Source: Liolophura sinensis
Taxonomy: Eukaryota; Mollusca; Polyplacophora; Chitonida; Chitonidae
DNA: 64,000 nucleotides
Assembly (NCBI RefSeq): GCF_032854445.1
Contig: NC_088295.1
Location: forward strand, 32,477,385-32,541,384
Reading direction: 5' to 3'
Shown: one piece after another, positions 14,082 through 27,800 of the stretch
Layout: each line of letters starts with the position of its first letter
Position numbering within the stretch: the first letter of the stretch is position 1
Made by a program: the position numbers and the translations under genes
The notes under the pieces: model-generated
Databases searched by the model: none
What the model was told of the DNA's origin: nothing
Seen by the model: only the letters and a program-made list of their open reading frames with translations

Positions 14082-14345
14082 TTTGATTGGAATTTTACGC
14101 CGTGTTTAAGAATACTTCACTCTTACAACGGCGGCCTGCGAGAGATGTGCCAATGCCTTAGTTGTAGAATAAGAAGGTCTTATTCTCAACTTGTCTTAAT
14201 AGCAATGCTTGATATGTAACCTATTCGCGACCGATTTGAATTATTTGATCAGTGTTTTTTCGCCGTTCTTAAACGACGGCGGCCAGTATTATGGTAGGAG
14301 GAAACCGGACAGAGCCCGGGCGAAACCCCGATTGATTGTTACCAA
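14082..14345 (-). mobile_element. SINE family A fragments (two pieces, minus orientation)
   Basis: The piece at 14082-14148 reads, on the plus strand, TTTACGCCG, then AATACTTCACT and CGGCGGCC, the reverse complement of a SINE 3' end. A second piece at 14255-14335 (CGACGGCGGCCAGTATTATG, then GGAGGAAACCGGACAGAGCC) is the central part of the same family. Both are truncated. Confidence 0.7.
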
Positions 14346-15095
14346 AGTTATTTCGGTACCAGTTACCTGTATTTTATTGAGCCTGCATATACAAACTCCG
14401 GAGTAACGTATTATATAGTCTGTTTCTTTCAGCTTGTAGCCTATATATTCATAAATGTAAAATCACTCATACTCGCCGCCAAAATTTTGTCTAGTCACTG
14501 ACATAAATGACAAACACCACTTGCTCTATATACGCACTGATTTGTCGGACGTTCAGAATGTTGCAAGGAAAATGCAGTTAGTGATACGTTTTTCTCAATG
14601 ATAATGTCAAACTCCATAATATTATTTTCGAGACGAAGACTTCATTGCCTCGGTTGAGTCATAATAATATTTTCAAGACTATGCTCGTGGAATTGTCAAA
14701 GTGGACTGGTCGGGACTGTCGCGTATACCATTTACACGTTTCGATGGGCTTTTCTACAGTTTATACAGTGCGTCCATTATATGCGTATGTAGAATGACCA
14801 TCTAAAATATATTGATTGATTGGTGGAGAAAATCAAAGAAAAAAAAAGGAATCTTCGAGCAGTAGCAATCTAAATCTCTTAGTTTGAATTACTTTCATTA
14901 ATTCTTCTGATGCCCAGCTTTTCAATGTGTATGCTATATATGCGGAATATAATGATGTGTAATTTTCTACGAACTTTCAAGGCTTATTATTGCCACCAAG
15001 GACACTGGAGCGACCGCAATCCAGAAAATTCCATATCTGAGACCTGCATATTGAATAACGATATGTAACCGATATATATAGCCGGTAGGACTTAT

Positions 15096-15365
15096 TAACA
15101 GTAATTATTTATTTATTTATTTTATTGGGGTTTTACGCCGTACTCAGGAATATTTCACTTATTTTGGCCAGCGTTATGATGACAGAGCCTTGGAAAAACC
15201 CATGACCACAGGTTGCGGACAGACCTTCTCACGTACGGCCGGAGAGGAGGCCAGAGTGATCTGGACTGAACTCACAGCGACCTCATTGGGGAGAGGCTCC
15301 TGGGTTATTACGCTGCGCTAGCCCAGTAACTAACCAAGCGATGGAGGTCCCTTTAACAGTAATTA
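15096..15365 (-). mobile_element. SINE family A, complete, with target-site duplication
   Basis: Full-length element in minus orientation, body 15108-15353 (246 bp). It is flanked by a 12-bp direct repeat TAACAGTAATTA at 15096-15107 and 15354-15365. On the plus strand it begins with the (TTTA)n tail and continues with TTTTACGCCGTACTCAGGAA, TCACGTACGGCCGGAGAGGA, TGAACTCACAGCGACC (B box) and a tRNA-like head ending TGGAGGTCC. Confidence 0.88.
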
Positions 15366-16099
15366 AGTACAAGTTAATAGGCATGCACAATTATGGTCAG
15401 TACGTCTCGAGCATGATACATGCTTGGAGTAGATAAACTTAAGCAGCGATTTTGACCATGACGCACAGCCTCAGAGAATACAGAGTAGATACTTTCTACT
15501 GGTTAACATATAGGCCCACTCATGATGATAAACTACCGTATTTCATACGTGTTTTTCGCAACAGCAACGTAAAGGCCAGCATAGATCACATTAAAATTAT
15601 ACCTTACTGTGTGTTACTTCCTCGTTAACCTATTAACAATTTATAATGACTAAAATTTGCATCATTTAAAGGTTGACCAATAAAAATTGGCCTCTAAACA
15701 AATTATGTGTAATATTAAAAAAGTATCACCTGCTTTTGCTGTTTGCCATCCAGATGTGATACGAGGACCTTCGGTAAAATATAGCTTATACTTTAGAAAA
15801 TCATGCCAATACATGTACTACACACATGTACTGAATGCATATACAGTATCATACTCAACTTCTAATATGAGTGAGTATATACATGTTTTCCAGTTTGTCT
15901 AAACCTGTCTGGACACTGGCAGTTCATTTCACATTGAAATGTAGACAGCTACAGGTGTCGCTGTGATTAAAAGATCATGGCATTAGTATTTTGTCGATGT
16001 CAATAGTTGATTGTAAACTGAATATCCTCATCGATGTACACCGGTTGTGATTTTAAGGCAACTTGATCTTAATCTTTAGTGGCCAATTTCACAAGTTCA

Positions 16100-16221
16100 C
16101 ACAGAAAAGTGAAGTTTAGTATCTAAGAGAAAATAGGTAAGCACTTTTGTGTTTCTAAGTCATTGCAGTACAATGCCTTGTTAGTGTGGAATACAATATC
16201 GTCATTCTGGTGGATATTGAT
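16100..16221 (+). repeat. 122-bp direct duplication, copy 1 (candidate cortactin first exon)
   Basis: Nearly identical to 16439-16560 (spacing 339 bp). Each copy contains a consensus-like 5' splice site after AAATAG; here it reads AAATAG|GTAAGC at 16136/16137. The following coding exon has an acceptor at 17329-17330 and about 18 nt of 5' leader, so a non-coding first exon is expected somewhere upstream. That these copies are it is inference. Confidence 0.55.
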
Positions 16222-16309
16222 CTTTTCACTTTTATGAAAAGAAACAAAGAAAAACTGACATCAAGACAAACAAATAAGAACCATTTCTCCCAAACAGATA
16301 TTTTTCAGC

Positions 16310-16345
16310 TATCTGCCACGCCCCTTTTTATTTTACCCAATGACA
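16310..16345 (+). promoter_or_regulatory. Candidate cortactin promoter elements
   Basis: A GC/CACC-type box (CCACGCCCC at about 16317-16325) is followed by a CCAAT box (CCCAATGACA, about 16337-16346). They lie roughly 100-150 bp upstream of the second candidate first exon. The spacing suits a polymerase II promoter, but only the motifs are visible. Confidence 0.3.
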
Positions 16346-16438
16346 AACCTTGCTGACCGATATCCCTTCCCTGGTATCATGTGACTAATTTTAGAGCAGG
16401 AAGTCGTGTGCTTATTTTTGGCAACTGGGCGTGAAGAC

Positions 16439-16560
16439 CACAGAAAAGTGAAGTTTAGAATCTAAGAGAAAATAGGTGAGCACATTTGTGTTTCTAAGTC
16501 ATTGCAGTACAATGCCCTGTTAGTGGGGAATACAATATCCTCATTCTGGTGGATATTGAT
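16439..16560 (+). repeat. 122-bp direct duplication, copy 2 (candidate cortactin first exon)
   Basis: Second copy of the duplication at 16100-16221. Its splice-donor-like site reads AATAG|GTGAGC at 16475/16476. Both donors are intact although the copies differ at several bases, which is what two usable alternative first exons would look like. Confidence 0.55.
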
Positions 16561-17348
16561 GGCTACTCACGCTCCTACATTCTGACTCATACCGGCTGCG
16601 TGCTGCAGAAATTACAACAACAACATAACAGAGTTCCGATTCTTACTACTTCCTTGACACTTACTGATATTTAACGGAAAGTAATCGTGCAGATAGTGTG
16701 AGGTTTATCTTAAAGATGTAGTGTACCATTCTCTGTTGATGAATAGCGAATAAGGTTCCCGGTTGAATGGGGTACTGAGAAGACCCTTAGGTTTTGCTGC
16801 TGACGTGCCAGTAAGGTAATAGCATCAAACAATATAAACACAGCGAAAACTAATGTACTATCGCTAGTTCATTTTGTTGTGTCAGCGTACACTGAACTTA
16901 GGGTAGCCAGAATCTTCTCAAATTGTGGTCTTAGTTTTTTGACTACATGGACTAGAATTTACAACAGACATTATGATAAGCTTGTCTAGTCAGAAGTGGC
17001 TGCATTTAAAATCTTAAATAGCTCTAGGTAACTATTTCAACTCTGTTTATACATGTTTGGCAAAGTTATACAGCACTAACCTGTGGGAAAGCGTCCACTG
17101 TGTCATGCCAGATTTGATAAGTCCTGTCCGAACAATGGCAGTTGGCGGCTCTTACCCCTCAACTCGCCCGCACAGGCAACACAGAATATATATATTTCTC
17201 TCAGTACTGGCACACCAAACCTACATAAAATAAATAACATCTCTACCATGGATTACATATGAATTATGCCTGATACACATCTCAACATAAATGGCTTCAT
17301 TCATTTATTCCCTTTCACTGGCATTTTCAGCTCACCAGACCTGACACC

Positions 17349-20300
17349 ATGTGGAAGGCTGCAGCTGGGAGAAATGTCAGCGTGAAGGCACCAGTACCAG
17401 CAGATGATGATGAGTGGGAAACAGACCCGGATTTTGTGGTATGGATTATAAAGAAATTAGTAGACATACATGTATATGTAAGGCATTTTGACAATGAGAA
17501 GATGTCAAATAATTATTATATTTATGACTAAACCAGTTATGGGTTACATGTATGAAGAATCTTGCCAAAATATTATGTGACTATTTTTTTGTTAATGGAT
17601 ATTTTTGCTCAAGTGGAAGAACAGAACACCTGCTGGTGGCCCAATTTTTTTTATTTTTTTTTTATGAAATCTTAATTTAGTGGTGAACAGAAAGTGATTG
17701 GGTTTGAATAAGCAGCCACTTAGGATGCTTTTGTCTTATTTTGGGTTGATATAAACTTATTGAGAATGCCCCCCAAAAAACCCCAAAAACCATTGTGTAT
17801 GCTTTAAGAAACATGTTTTCAGAATGATGTGAGTGAAGAAGAACAGAGATGGGGGGCCAAGACGGTTAAGGGATCGGGTCATATGGAGTCTTTGGAGTGA
17901 GTTCTGTGAATTTTACAGATTCTCAACATTTTGTCTAAGCAGTGATGAATTTATTTATTTGTTTGGTGTCTTATGTTATACTCAATAATAATTTATGTAT
18001 TTGATGGTGGTCAGTTTTATAGTTTGAGGGAAAATCACTTTACCAAGTACCTGACAGACCCATTTTAAAGCTTCGGTTGAACAGCATGAGGTGGATTGGA
18101 ACAAACAGCCTTGGTGGTCAGTGGGCCAACTAGAGCCCTGCAGTAACGTTTTTGCAATTATTAAAGACTAAATTGAAAATAATGTAACTTCAGTTTTATG
18201 AAATGGAGATTTTTCCAGTTAAGTCTTGTTTAGTTTATCATCCTTAATTGTCTAAAAAGGCATGACTTCTTTGATATATGTTCTTTGCCGTCATGCCGGG
18301 AATGAGTGTTTGCTGAACAATATTGTCATCAGACATCAGGGTTATTTGTCTATCTATAGATTATAAAAAAACACAGAATAATTTCTTCAAATCAATGTAT
18401 TTATTAGTCTATGCTAGCAGAATACATTTTCAGGTCAATTCTGTATGTCTCCTTTACTGAAATGTCCTATAAAACACTGCTTGTGTTTCACTCCTTCTCT
18501 TGCAGTCTGAAAAAGTTACGCAATGAAGTAAAGTCTGATGATACAAGTGTCAAGAAGGCTCAGATGGAGTCTGGCCCCAAGGCTTCTTATGGCTATGGGG
18601 GAAAGTTTGGTGTTCAGCAGGATCGGATGGATAGGGTATGTGGGTGAACAGAGTGTGGTTTCATGCACTGTAATCCAACATTGAGCAGACATTGTTGTGG
18701 TTACCTGTTTTGAATAGTTCTCTTAGTAGAAAGCCTTGTCACATGAAGACATTTTAAGCTCCTGACAGCTGTTTCATGGCATCTACTACTAATACTACGC
18801 TGTACTTTGACATCAATTATCAAAGAAATAGTTTATTTTTTGTCAGGTCGTTGCCATATGCTAAAGATAGTGGCTAAATACAAGCTTCAGGGAGTCTGCC
18901 ACAGGCACTCAACATCCTCCTCCTTAATACAATACTGTTTTTTAGTAGATACATGTACATGTGCATATATTGAAATGACATAGCAGACCATTTTTAAGCT
19001 CAACATGCCCTTCAGTTCATTTGGTATCAGTTAAAGTCGAAACAGATAATATGATTTTATGTTGGTGAGGAGCATTATGTTGATTCATAAGCATAGTGCA
19101 CTATCTATTTTACATTGGTATGGTTTGATGAAATATAAGACACTTATTTATTAAATGGAAATATTATTATGAAGAGCATCCTGCTGTATACATTACTAAA
19201 AGTTTTGTGTAAGATGGGCTGCAAATACAGCATCACTATTTGTGCCACCTTTTCCACATTGTTGAGTATAGAATCTCTAGTATGTTAACATGCTCCCGTT
19301 ATACTTGTGTGTGTGTGTAATAATATGACTTGTGTGACATTTGTTCTTTATACATGCTGTAGTTGATAAGTTATGTGCTTGTGAGCTGGCGTGTGCCCCC
19401 TCCTCTCACATCCCCAGTGAATGCTGCCCACATGTTATTATCTCCCAATGCTATGTTTAGTCTGCAGTGGGGCATGATCACGTAGAGAAGTTGTCTAAGC
19501 ATGCAAGTCAGACAGATTCTGCTAAAGGGTTTGGGGGAAAGTATGGTGTGCAGGCAGACAGACAAGACAAGGTAAGAATAACAAACCTTCTGTAGATTTC
19601 ATGAAAATGATCATTCTTAAATATCAAGAATGTTTTAATCTGCATTTTGTAGTCTTTGAAAAGGGATGGAGATATTTATCTTTTTGCTGATTTCATTTCA
19701 GTAACCATACTTATCAAGAATAGTTTAATCTGCATTTGTAGTCTTTGAAAAGGGATGGAGATATTTACCTTTTTGCTGATTTCATTTCAGTAACCATACT
19801 TATCAAGAATAGTTTAATCTGCATTTGTAGTCTTTGAAAAGGGATGGAGATATTTACCTTTTTGCTGATTTCATTTCAGTAACCATACTTATTAAGAATG
19901 TTTTAATCTGCATTTTGTAGTCTTTGAAAAGGGATGGAGATATTTACGGTTTTGCTGATTTCATTTCAGTAACCATACTTATCAAGAATAGTTTAATCTG
20001 CATTTGTAGTCTTTGAAAAGGGATGGAGATATTTACCTTTTTGCTGATTTCATTTCAGTAACCATACTTATCAAGAATAGTTTAATCTGCATTTGTAGTC
20101 TTTGAAAAGGGATGGAGATATTTACCTTTTTGCTGATTTCATTTCAGTAACCATACTTATCAAGAATAGTTTACTCTGCATTTGTAGTCTTTGAAATGGG
20201 CTTGAGATATTTCCTTTTCTCATTATTTACATATACATGGATACCATGCCTGAGGTAAATGAAGAAGTAGCAGTGGATAGGACCAACAATCATTCTGTTT

Positions 20301-23300
20301 CTGAGGAAACAAGCTCAGTTGTCATTCTGATGTTGATACCCTAATGTTTCAAACTTTTCGCACATGAAAGAGCAACTTTCAGTACAATGTTTTTACATTT
20401 AAAGTTGATTTGGGAGAAAAAACTATATTGGTAGGGTTGGCCAATTTCAGGGCTTCACGAAAAGTGTAATTTTATCAGTTGGCACGGAATGATGCCTTTA
20501 GAATATGCTTGAATAAACACCTTGCAAAAATCTGAATTATGATAATATAATTTTACTAGTCAATCTCCGCCAGTAGGGTTGGGGTTAGGTTGTTATGGGG
20601 CGATGCTGACTTCTGAAGAATCCCCAGGCCGTTGATTGATGAGGTCTTGTGTTCAAATCCATCACCTGTATAAGCTGTGGCTGTATGTCAGGAGATTTTT
20701 CAGGAACACGTTTCGTTGTTTCTGTTTAACAGCTATCTCCTGAGAGAAATACCCACCCGCCTGGTATGAAACAACTGTCAAGTGAATAAATAAATCATGT
20801 TCATAAGTTTTCATGTCATTTTTGCAGGTTGCCGTTGGGTATGATCACAAAGAAAAAGTGGATAAGCATGCTTCACAAAAAGGTCAGTACATTTATGGTG
20901 ATTAAATGATATTACCACTAACCATATAATCTCTTATAGGTTCAACACAGTTTGCTTATCAGCTATCTGATATCTAACATGTTACATTTTTTTCCTGATA
21001 CTTTCGTCCTTGCTATGTCTTTGAAGCATTCCAAATCGGTATTGAAATTCCATTACATGTAAGACATGAAGTATCAGCATTGTCATGGTGGCTGATATAG
21101 TATGTAGTACAAAGTAAATGCGCTTTTCATCATGAACCAATAATTTATATACAGGTAATTAAAATCATTTAATTTAATTTACGAGCAAATATTATTACTT
21201 AACTTTTATCTTAAATGCCAGCAAATACAACCGTGTAAATTTTTTTTTTTGTACGTACCATTAAATGCAGTCATGAAAATTTCCTGTCACTGAAACACTT
21301 CTTTTAGAGTCTTTTCATGTATTTTATAATCCATGTTCCTCGTAGTGCTTTGATCACCTGGAGCTGCTTGTACAAAGGGATTGTAAGCCTACGTTGGTTG
21401 TAAATCCCTAGTCCCAGCTTACAATTGACACACTCTTGTACAAATGGGAAGTATGAGTCAAATCTGGCCTACGATCGCGATTGTGACTTTTAAATTTACA
21501 GTCAACTTTACACGTCCTTTGTGCAAGAGGTGGCACTTACTTTTCCAACCAGTTGTAAACTCACTTGTACTGTCTACAATTTCTTTTTGCAAACGGGTTT
21601 AGAGCCAGAATCATGATGTATACCTGTGCCCAGGATTGTAGTCAAGTAAAGGCTATCTTGACCTTTAGGCCCTCTTCCTAAACTTTGTAAATCAGTTAAA
21701 TATCAGTATATTTTATTGGTTACATGTATAAAATGGTACTGCTAATTTCCCCTTAACCAGAGCTACATGAGTGTGTTGATATAGAGGTTTATGAAAGTGT
21801 GCCCCACTCTTTTGAGTGGACTGCTTCTTACTCAGATCTGCGAATTACACAATGTAACAGCCTTGGCGATATATTCACCTCTTTTTAAATATGTGTAAAC
21901 ATTAGTAAATGAACATCACAATAATGCTGTCCCATTACATATTTTTTAAAACAAAAATACAATAGGTTCAGCTGAGAAGATATCATATGGTTAAATGGTG
22001 AAAAATTCCCTTTGAAATTCATTTTTATGCAGCTTTATTACAAAATTATTTATTATACCTGATGTTTGTGTCTCAGAACATATTTTGTCACCTGTCACCT
22101 GTGTGTAGTTACGTTTTTTGAACTGTTCTGCATTTTTTAATGGACAGCCTTATTGTGCTTTTCTCAGATTTTGAAATGAACTCTTTGCTCTCCCAAGATC
22201 TGAAAAGTACCTGTAGTTTTTGTAGTATCTAGGTAATACATTTGTGTAGTTTGAGTCTCTGCTTTCTCTCAGACTATACATCAGGATTTGGTGGAAAGTT
22301 TGGTGTACAGAAAGACCGTGTTGATAAAGCCGCATTAGGCTGGGACTATCAGGCTAAAGTTGAGAAACACGAGTCACAGAAAGGTTGGTTTCTCACCATA
22401 AATGTTGTAACAGCAATATGATGATAGATCTGAATGAGAACTCTTGGTTTACATTTCAAAACACAGTCATGTGTAAAGTTAAGTTCAGTGAAAATTAAGC
22501 ATTGATAGATCACATTTCTGTTTAAAATTTTAATGACATTGATGGATTTTAGTGCTTTATTATGCAAGTAACAGAATTATGCCTGCTAATATAATATAAT
22601 ATATAATAAGTGTAGTATTGTTTTTATTGGCCTTGCTTTATTTATACCTCCAGCAAACTGCAAGTCTTAATACATTTATCAATTGTGTTCTTAACAGCTA
22701 TCCTATTCTTTCATTATTTAGCTTTACATTAACACCCGTATTGTGTAATGTTCACTGGTGTTCTATATTTTGAAGAAAGGTGTGTTTTTCAGTTAAAGAA
22801 TTCAAAGAAAGAAAGTAAGTAATGAAGTGGACTGTTACTGTACAATAGTATAGAGAAGGTACATGTGTTAGAATGTACAGGCTGTTTCATGTTGGATAGA
22901 TTACACGTCTGGATTTGGTGGGAAGTTCGGCGTTCAGACAGATCGAGTGGACAAGGCTGCCGTAGGCTGGGATTACCAGGCTAAGCTGGAAAAACACGAG
23001 TCACAAAAAGGTAAATGAATCAGCTTTTCTCAAGTGTTGCTTATATATGAACAAACTTTGCTTATTTGTGTTTGAAATAAAAATAAGTGCATTCTCCTGT
23101 TCTTAATATATAAAACTACATAAGTTTGTGGTAGTTTCCTTTTCAGTCTCCAGTTGAATTTTTCCATGTGAGTGTTGTATTTATAATGTGCTTGTACTCA
23201 TACCTTGTTTTAAAATACTAATTACATACCTATTTAATATGTCTACTATAGCTTTTTTGTCCTTTTCTTACTGTTTTTACTTTGAGGTACTGACTATGTA

Positions 23301-24833
23301 TTGTCATCACTTTAATGTTAAAGCTGTGGGGTTGTATGTGTACATATGTATGTAGCTCAAGTACAATTTTACTTCCTGTATGTGTATGTCAGGCCCAATG
23401 TTTAACTCAGTTTCAGGGTTTAATATAGAAATATACGTATGTTCATGCATGCCCATAATACGCTGGATGTTTGCCCTGGATAAAATATGTGGCTCTGGAA
23501 AAGTTGCAGAAAAAACAAAAATAACTTTCTGATTAATGATTCAAATTAATCGCTAATGACACTAGTGTGTAAATGTGCTGGTAGGTGACATTCTGGTTGA
23601 CTGTGGGTTAAGGGTATAAAACTGTAATGTGTGAAACCTGAAATTGTTGAAACTGTTCTTGTGGATGGAAGCTTGTATGATTAATACCCTATGTGTTCTT
23701 TGCTTTGAAATTGAAATGTTAAACCTTTTGTCTTAATCATTTTTGTATTTGACGTGCGGTTAATTTCAGACTATAGTCGAGGTTTTGGTGGTAAATTTGG
23801 TGTGCAGAAAGATCGTCAGGACAAAGCTGCCGTTGGCTGGGACTACCACGAGAAAACAGAAAAACACGCCTCACAGAAAGGTGTGGGCATGTGTTTGGGC
23901 ACCACAGCGGTGTCCAGCTTCTGTGTGGTGCTGCCTGTGTGGTGCTGCTTGGTGGTTTGTGGCATGGTTATAGTGGCGTTCTCTTATTAACTCTGGTGTT
24001 GTAAATCACGTGTTCTTGTCTTACACATTAATCTTTGATTGCTTTCAGCTGTTACTTCTTCACCTTTAGTTTGTCTCTTCGGGTTGTGCATATACATGTA
24101 GCGTAGACAGGCCTAGCACCTGTGGGCTGCAAATCAGTTACTGTATTTTCCCTAAAAATTTGCATTCAGAAACACATTTTAGATTCAAATAAAGATAATA
24201 AAATATTGGTGTTGGGTGCTGAATTTCACATTTTTGTAATAGGGCACCAGCCTACCTTAATTCCAAACAAACATTTGAACATCTTTTTACGTAGAATAGA
24301 ACTCATAAGCTGACCAAAGGTCATGGTTGAAAATTTAGGTAAGTTACAGTAACCGTTTTGAGCGTGAGCTTAATGTGGCGCAAGAAACACAGAATTTGTG
24401 TGAATCTCCAATATTGCTGATGTGGTCATTTTGTTATACTTTGCAAACACCATTATGTTTATTTGCAGCAATAAAGTGCAAGAAACTCCAATTTCAAAGT
24501 AGCCAGATATAACAGATATCTGTCTACTCAGTTTGTCTGCACCAGGGCATATTTATGCATGTTTTCATTTTCTTTGTACCATTTGCATTGTAGACAATTC
24601 ACTCAGCAGCTGGCTGTACATGTATTTCTTAACAATGTTGCATATGTGTTGTGTTGTGGGATACACATGTACAGGTATATCCATGTGTTGCCACCAATGT
24701 GTTGTCTGTATTTGTCAAATTTCTCTGGTGTTATATTGTCTCTTGTTTTGTATGTTGTGCACACACACATATCTGCTTCATGCTGCTATCCTTGTCACTG
24801 GTATGCTGATATATGTGGTCTCTTTCTATATAC

Positions 24834-24873
<40 letters not shown>

Positions 24874-27800
24874 ATATACACACACCGGTGTGTCTGTAGC
24901 TATTTGTAGGTCCTAGTTATGTGTTGGTATTTGTAATACTGATAAGAGTTTCTAATACAGGATAACTGTACATGTGTAATGAAGCCTGGATATAATGATT
25001 AGTTCGTTATAATGAAGAAAAATAGTTCTAATACATTCTCCAGTAAAGAAACATTAAGATTTAATAGTCTAAATAATAAAACACATTATTACTCTGAATC
25101 TTGTCCTGTTTTGGCCCGCAAAAGCGCAAATTGAAATCATGCCTTTGAATGGTATCTCAGCATTAAGATGTGGTTGCTAATTACATCTATTTAGTACTAA
25201 TTATTTTTACATGTTCCAAATTGGTATATAGCAATTCTGATTGCCACAGTGAAATTCTCACCACAAAGCACACATTATGAATTAAGGTTTGTGTTTTCAT
25301 AATTGGATCTATCTTGATAATGTAAAGCTTTGTTTACGTGGACTGGTGGCTACGTAACACTAAATGAGACCACTTTTAGGCTTACTCTCATTACAACATT
25401 CCCATATTTTATCTTCAGCATAGTAGCATTTATGTTGGTGATATTATACGTAATTAAGTTTATTGTCGGATTTATTATTATCCTAGTAATATGAACTTGA
25501 TTTATAGTGCTCAGCTATTTGATGGACAGACGTTTCCTCTGCTCATTAGTATTCAAGTATAACTAACACTATGGCAGACAGGACACTCTTCTCCACTCTG
25601 CCCCTTCCAGTAGTTTTATCTTTCACAATGTGGTTCACACTTTCTAACATGCATGTAGTTGGCACAGTGTTTTCACAGGTTTTCCAGATTTATAAAAGTA
25701 ACCATATCTTGTAAATATATGATTCATTTTTTTTACTTTCATTTATTTAACCAGCACTTTTTAAAAATTTATGATTTTAATTTAGTTTTATCTCTATGTT
25801 ATGAATTTATACTGATGGTAAAACATCACAGAATAAAATGATAAATTAAAGTATTTTAGGATATATTTAAAATATACAAGTGGGGCCTCCTTGGCTCATT
25901 TGGTTGGTGCGCTAGTGCAATGTAATGATCCAGGAGCATCTCACCATTGCGGTCGATGTGAGTTCAAGTCCAGCTCACGCTGGCTTCCTCTCCGAACCAT
26001 ACGTGGGAAGGTTTCCTAGCAGCTTGTGGATGGTTTTGGGTTTCCCCGGTTTCCACCCACCATAATGCTAGCCGCCATTGTATAAGTGAAATATTCTTGA
26101 GTACAGAGTAAAACACCAAACAAATAAATAAATGAATAAAATATACAAGTAATTGCTGTTTATGTGTGTACTTTTTTTTAGCTGTGTGATAATCAGGCTA
26201 TGTTTAGACTTTTGTCTAGCAAGAAGAATATTTAATTGCCTGTGGTGGAAGTCTAAATGGGATCATAAGATGTATCAGTAATACCATTGAAATATCAGCC
26301 TTTTTTTTTTTGTATCTCCATTTTACATGTTGCGCTACAGATATACATGTATTTAGCACTATATCATGGGTCAAAATGTTTCATATTTCAAACCCTTCGA
26401 GGTGATGACCTCCACAAAAGTCAAGGTCATCCGTTATAATTCAAAGGTGTAAAATGTATGATACTGTGTTCATAGCTTTCTAAAACAACATCAAACTGGA
26501 TAAAACACAACAATCCATCATTTATGAGTCTCAAATTATAAACACTTGCATGATACCAAGTCATATATGTTTTGACCTGAGCTCAGTTTGAGGTCATTTA
26601 TATTTTTAGCTCTTATAAATGAGTAAATGACCAAACATTTTGACTCCTCTATATACATGTACAACTGAGAGTTAAACATCAAGTGCCATTTTCCTTTGAC
26701 ACGTTTAAATTGACTTAGTTTGTCAAAATGAAGTTATTTTACAGCTTCCCCTGGCATTTGATGTGTGTGTACATGTAAGTTTTAGTTTATACCAGTATGG
26801 CAACAGGCTTACATTGTTAATGTGCTTCACAATGCATTGTATTGTTACCTGTGTGACTGTTAAAGACTGCCCTAACCTTGCCACCTCCCTCTTTCTGATT
26901 GCCCCATGTTCTCACCTGGCCCCTGGCTGGTTCTCTCTCTCTCACCTGTAGACTACACCACAGGGTTTGGGGGCAAATTTGGGGTGCAGAAGGACAGGCA
27001 GGACGACGCTGCACTCGGATATGATCATATGGAAAAACTTGAAAAACATGAGTCGCAGAAAGGTAGCTTCATGGTGTCGATATATAATTCAGCATTTTGT
27101 CAGTCATTCCAAAGAAATGTAAACATTTACATGTTTAACTCTGGGGGCATGATAGCTATTACCATGCTTTCATCCACTCTGTCGTCCTCAGTCATTGTTT
27201 GTGTTAAAGTGCTGGCCATCACATTTAAATCAGTCAGCATTTGTTAATTGCTATTTAGCTTTCTCAGCCGCCCATACATATATATATTGTAGATACATGC
27301 TGGTACAGCTTTTCATAAGTCCTGACCTTCATTTATTGCAAGCTATATGGCACAGTGTTCAAGTCTCGTGCGAGATTGTCATGCTTAGCATCCTGCTCAT
27401 GATGTACATTTTCTGATTGCCTCAGACCTGCTCACAGTATGGCATTTCAGCGATGTTTTGGCGAGCAGTTTATGGACTTTCATGTTGTACATTGTGTTCA
27501 CGTATTTTGATGACTGTTTCATGGCATAGATTACACGGCTGGATTTGGTGGCAAGTTTGGAGTGCAGAAAGACAGGCAGGATAGCTCAGCACTGGGGTAT
27601 GATGAGAAAACAAAAACAGAGCTTCATCCCTCACAAACTGACATGAAGAAAGGGTTTGGGGGCAAATTTGGTGTGGAAAAGGACAGACAGGATGAGGTAA
27701 GGAGAGGGTGTTTGTATCACGATAATGATGAGTATCACGAAAACACGGTGATGATATAATTCACGGAAACATAATGATAATAGTTGCCACGGAAACATGA

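Larger units (their letters stand above)
13066..16099. other. Intergenic region between TMTC2 and cortactin
   Basis: No supported gene. It contains SINE family A fragments at 14082-14345, a complete SINE at 15108-15353, and an unexplained 80-codon open frame on the minus strand at 13188-13430 (see findings). Confidence 0.6.
23881..26951 (+). other. Largest cortactin intron (3 kb)
   Basis: Lies between two 111-bp repeat exons. I searched it for another GFGGKFGV-type exon and saw none. It contains a (TA)n(GT)n microsatellite and a complete SINE (25882-26137). Some apparent open frames come only from the microsatellite. Confidence 0.7.

Noticed and set aside
23881-23990. Read-through of the cortactin exon at 23770-23880 into the intron
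   Set aside because: The frame continues with hydrophobic, repetitive WCCL/VVC residues unlike cortactin, and the 111-bp exon ends at a GT in the same phase as its sister exons.
24533-24916. 127-codon plus-strand frame with Cys/Val and Tyr/Ile runs
   Set aside because: Lies in a cortactin intron. The long end is the (TA)n(TG)n microsatellite, and no splice sites or family resemblance support it.
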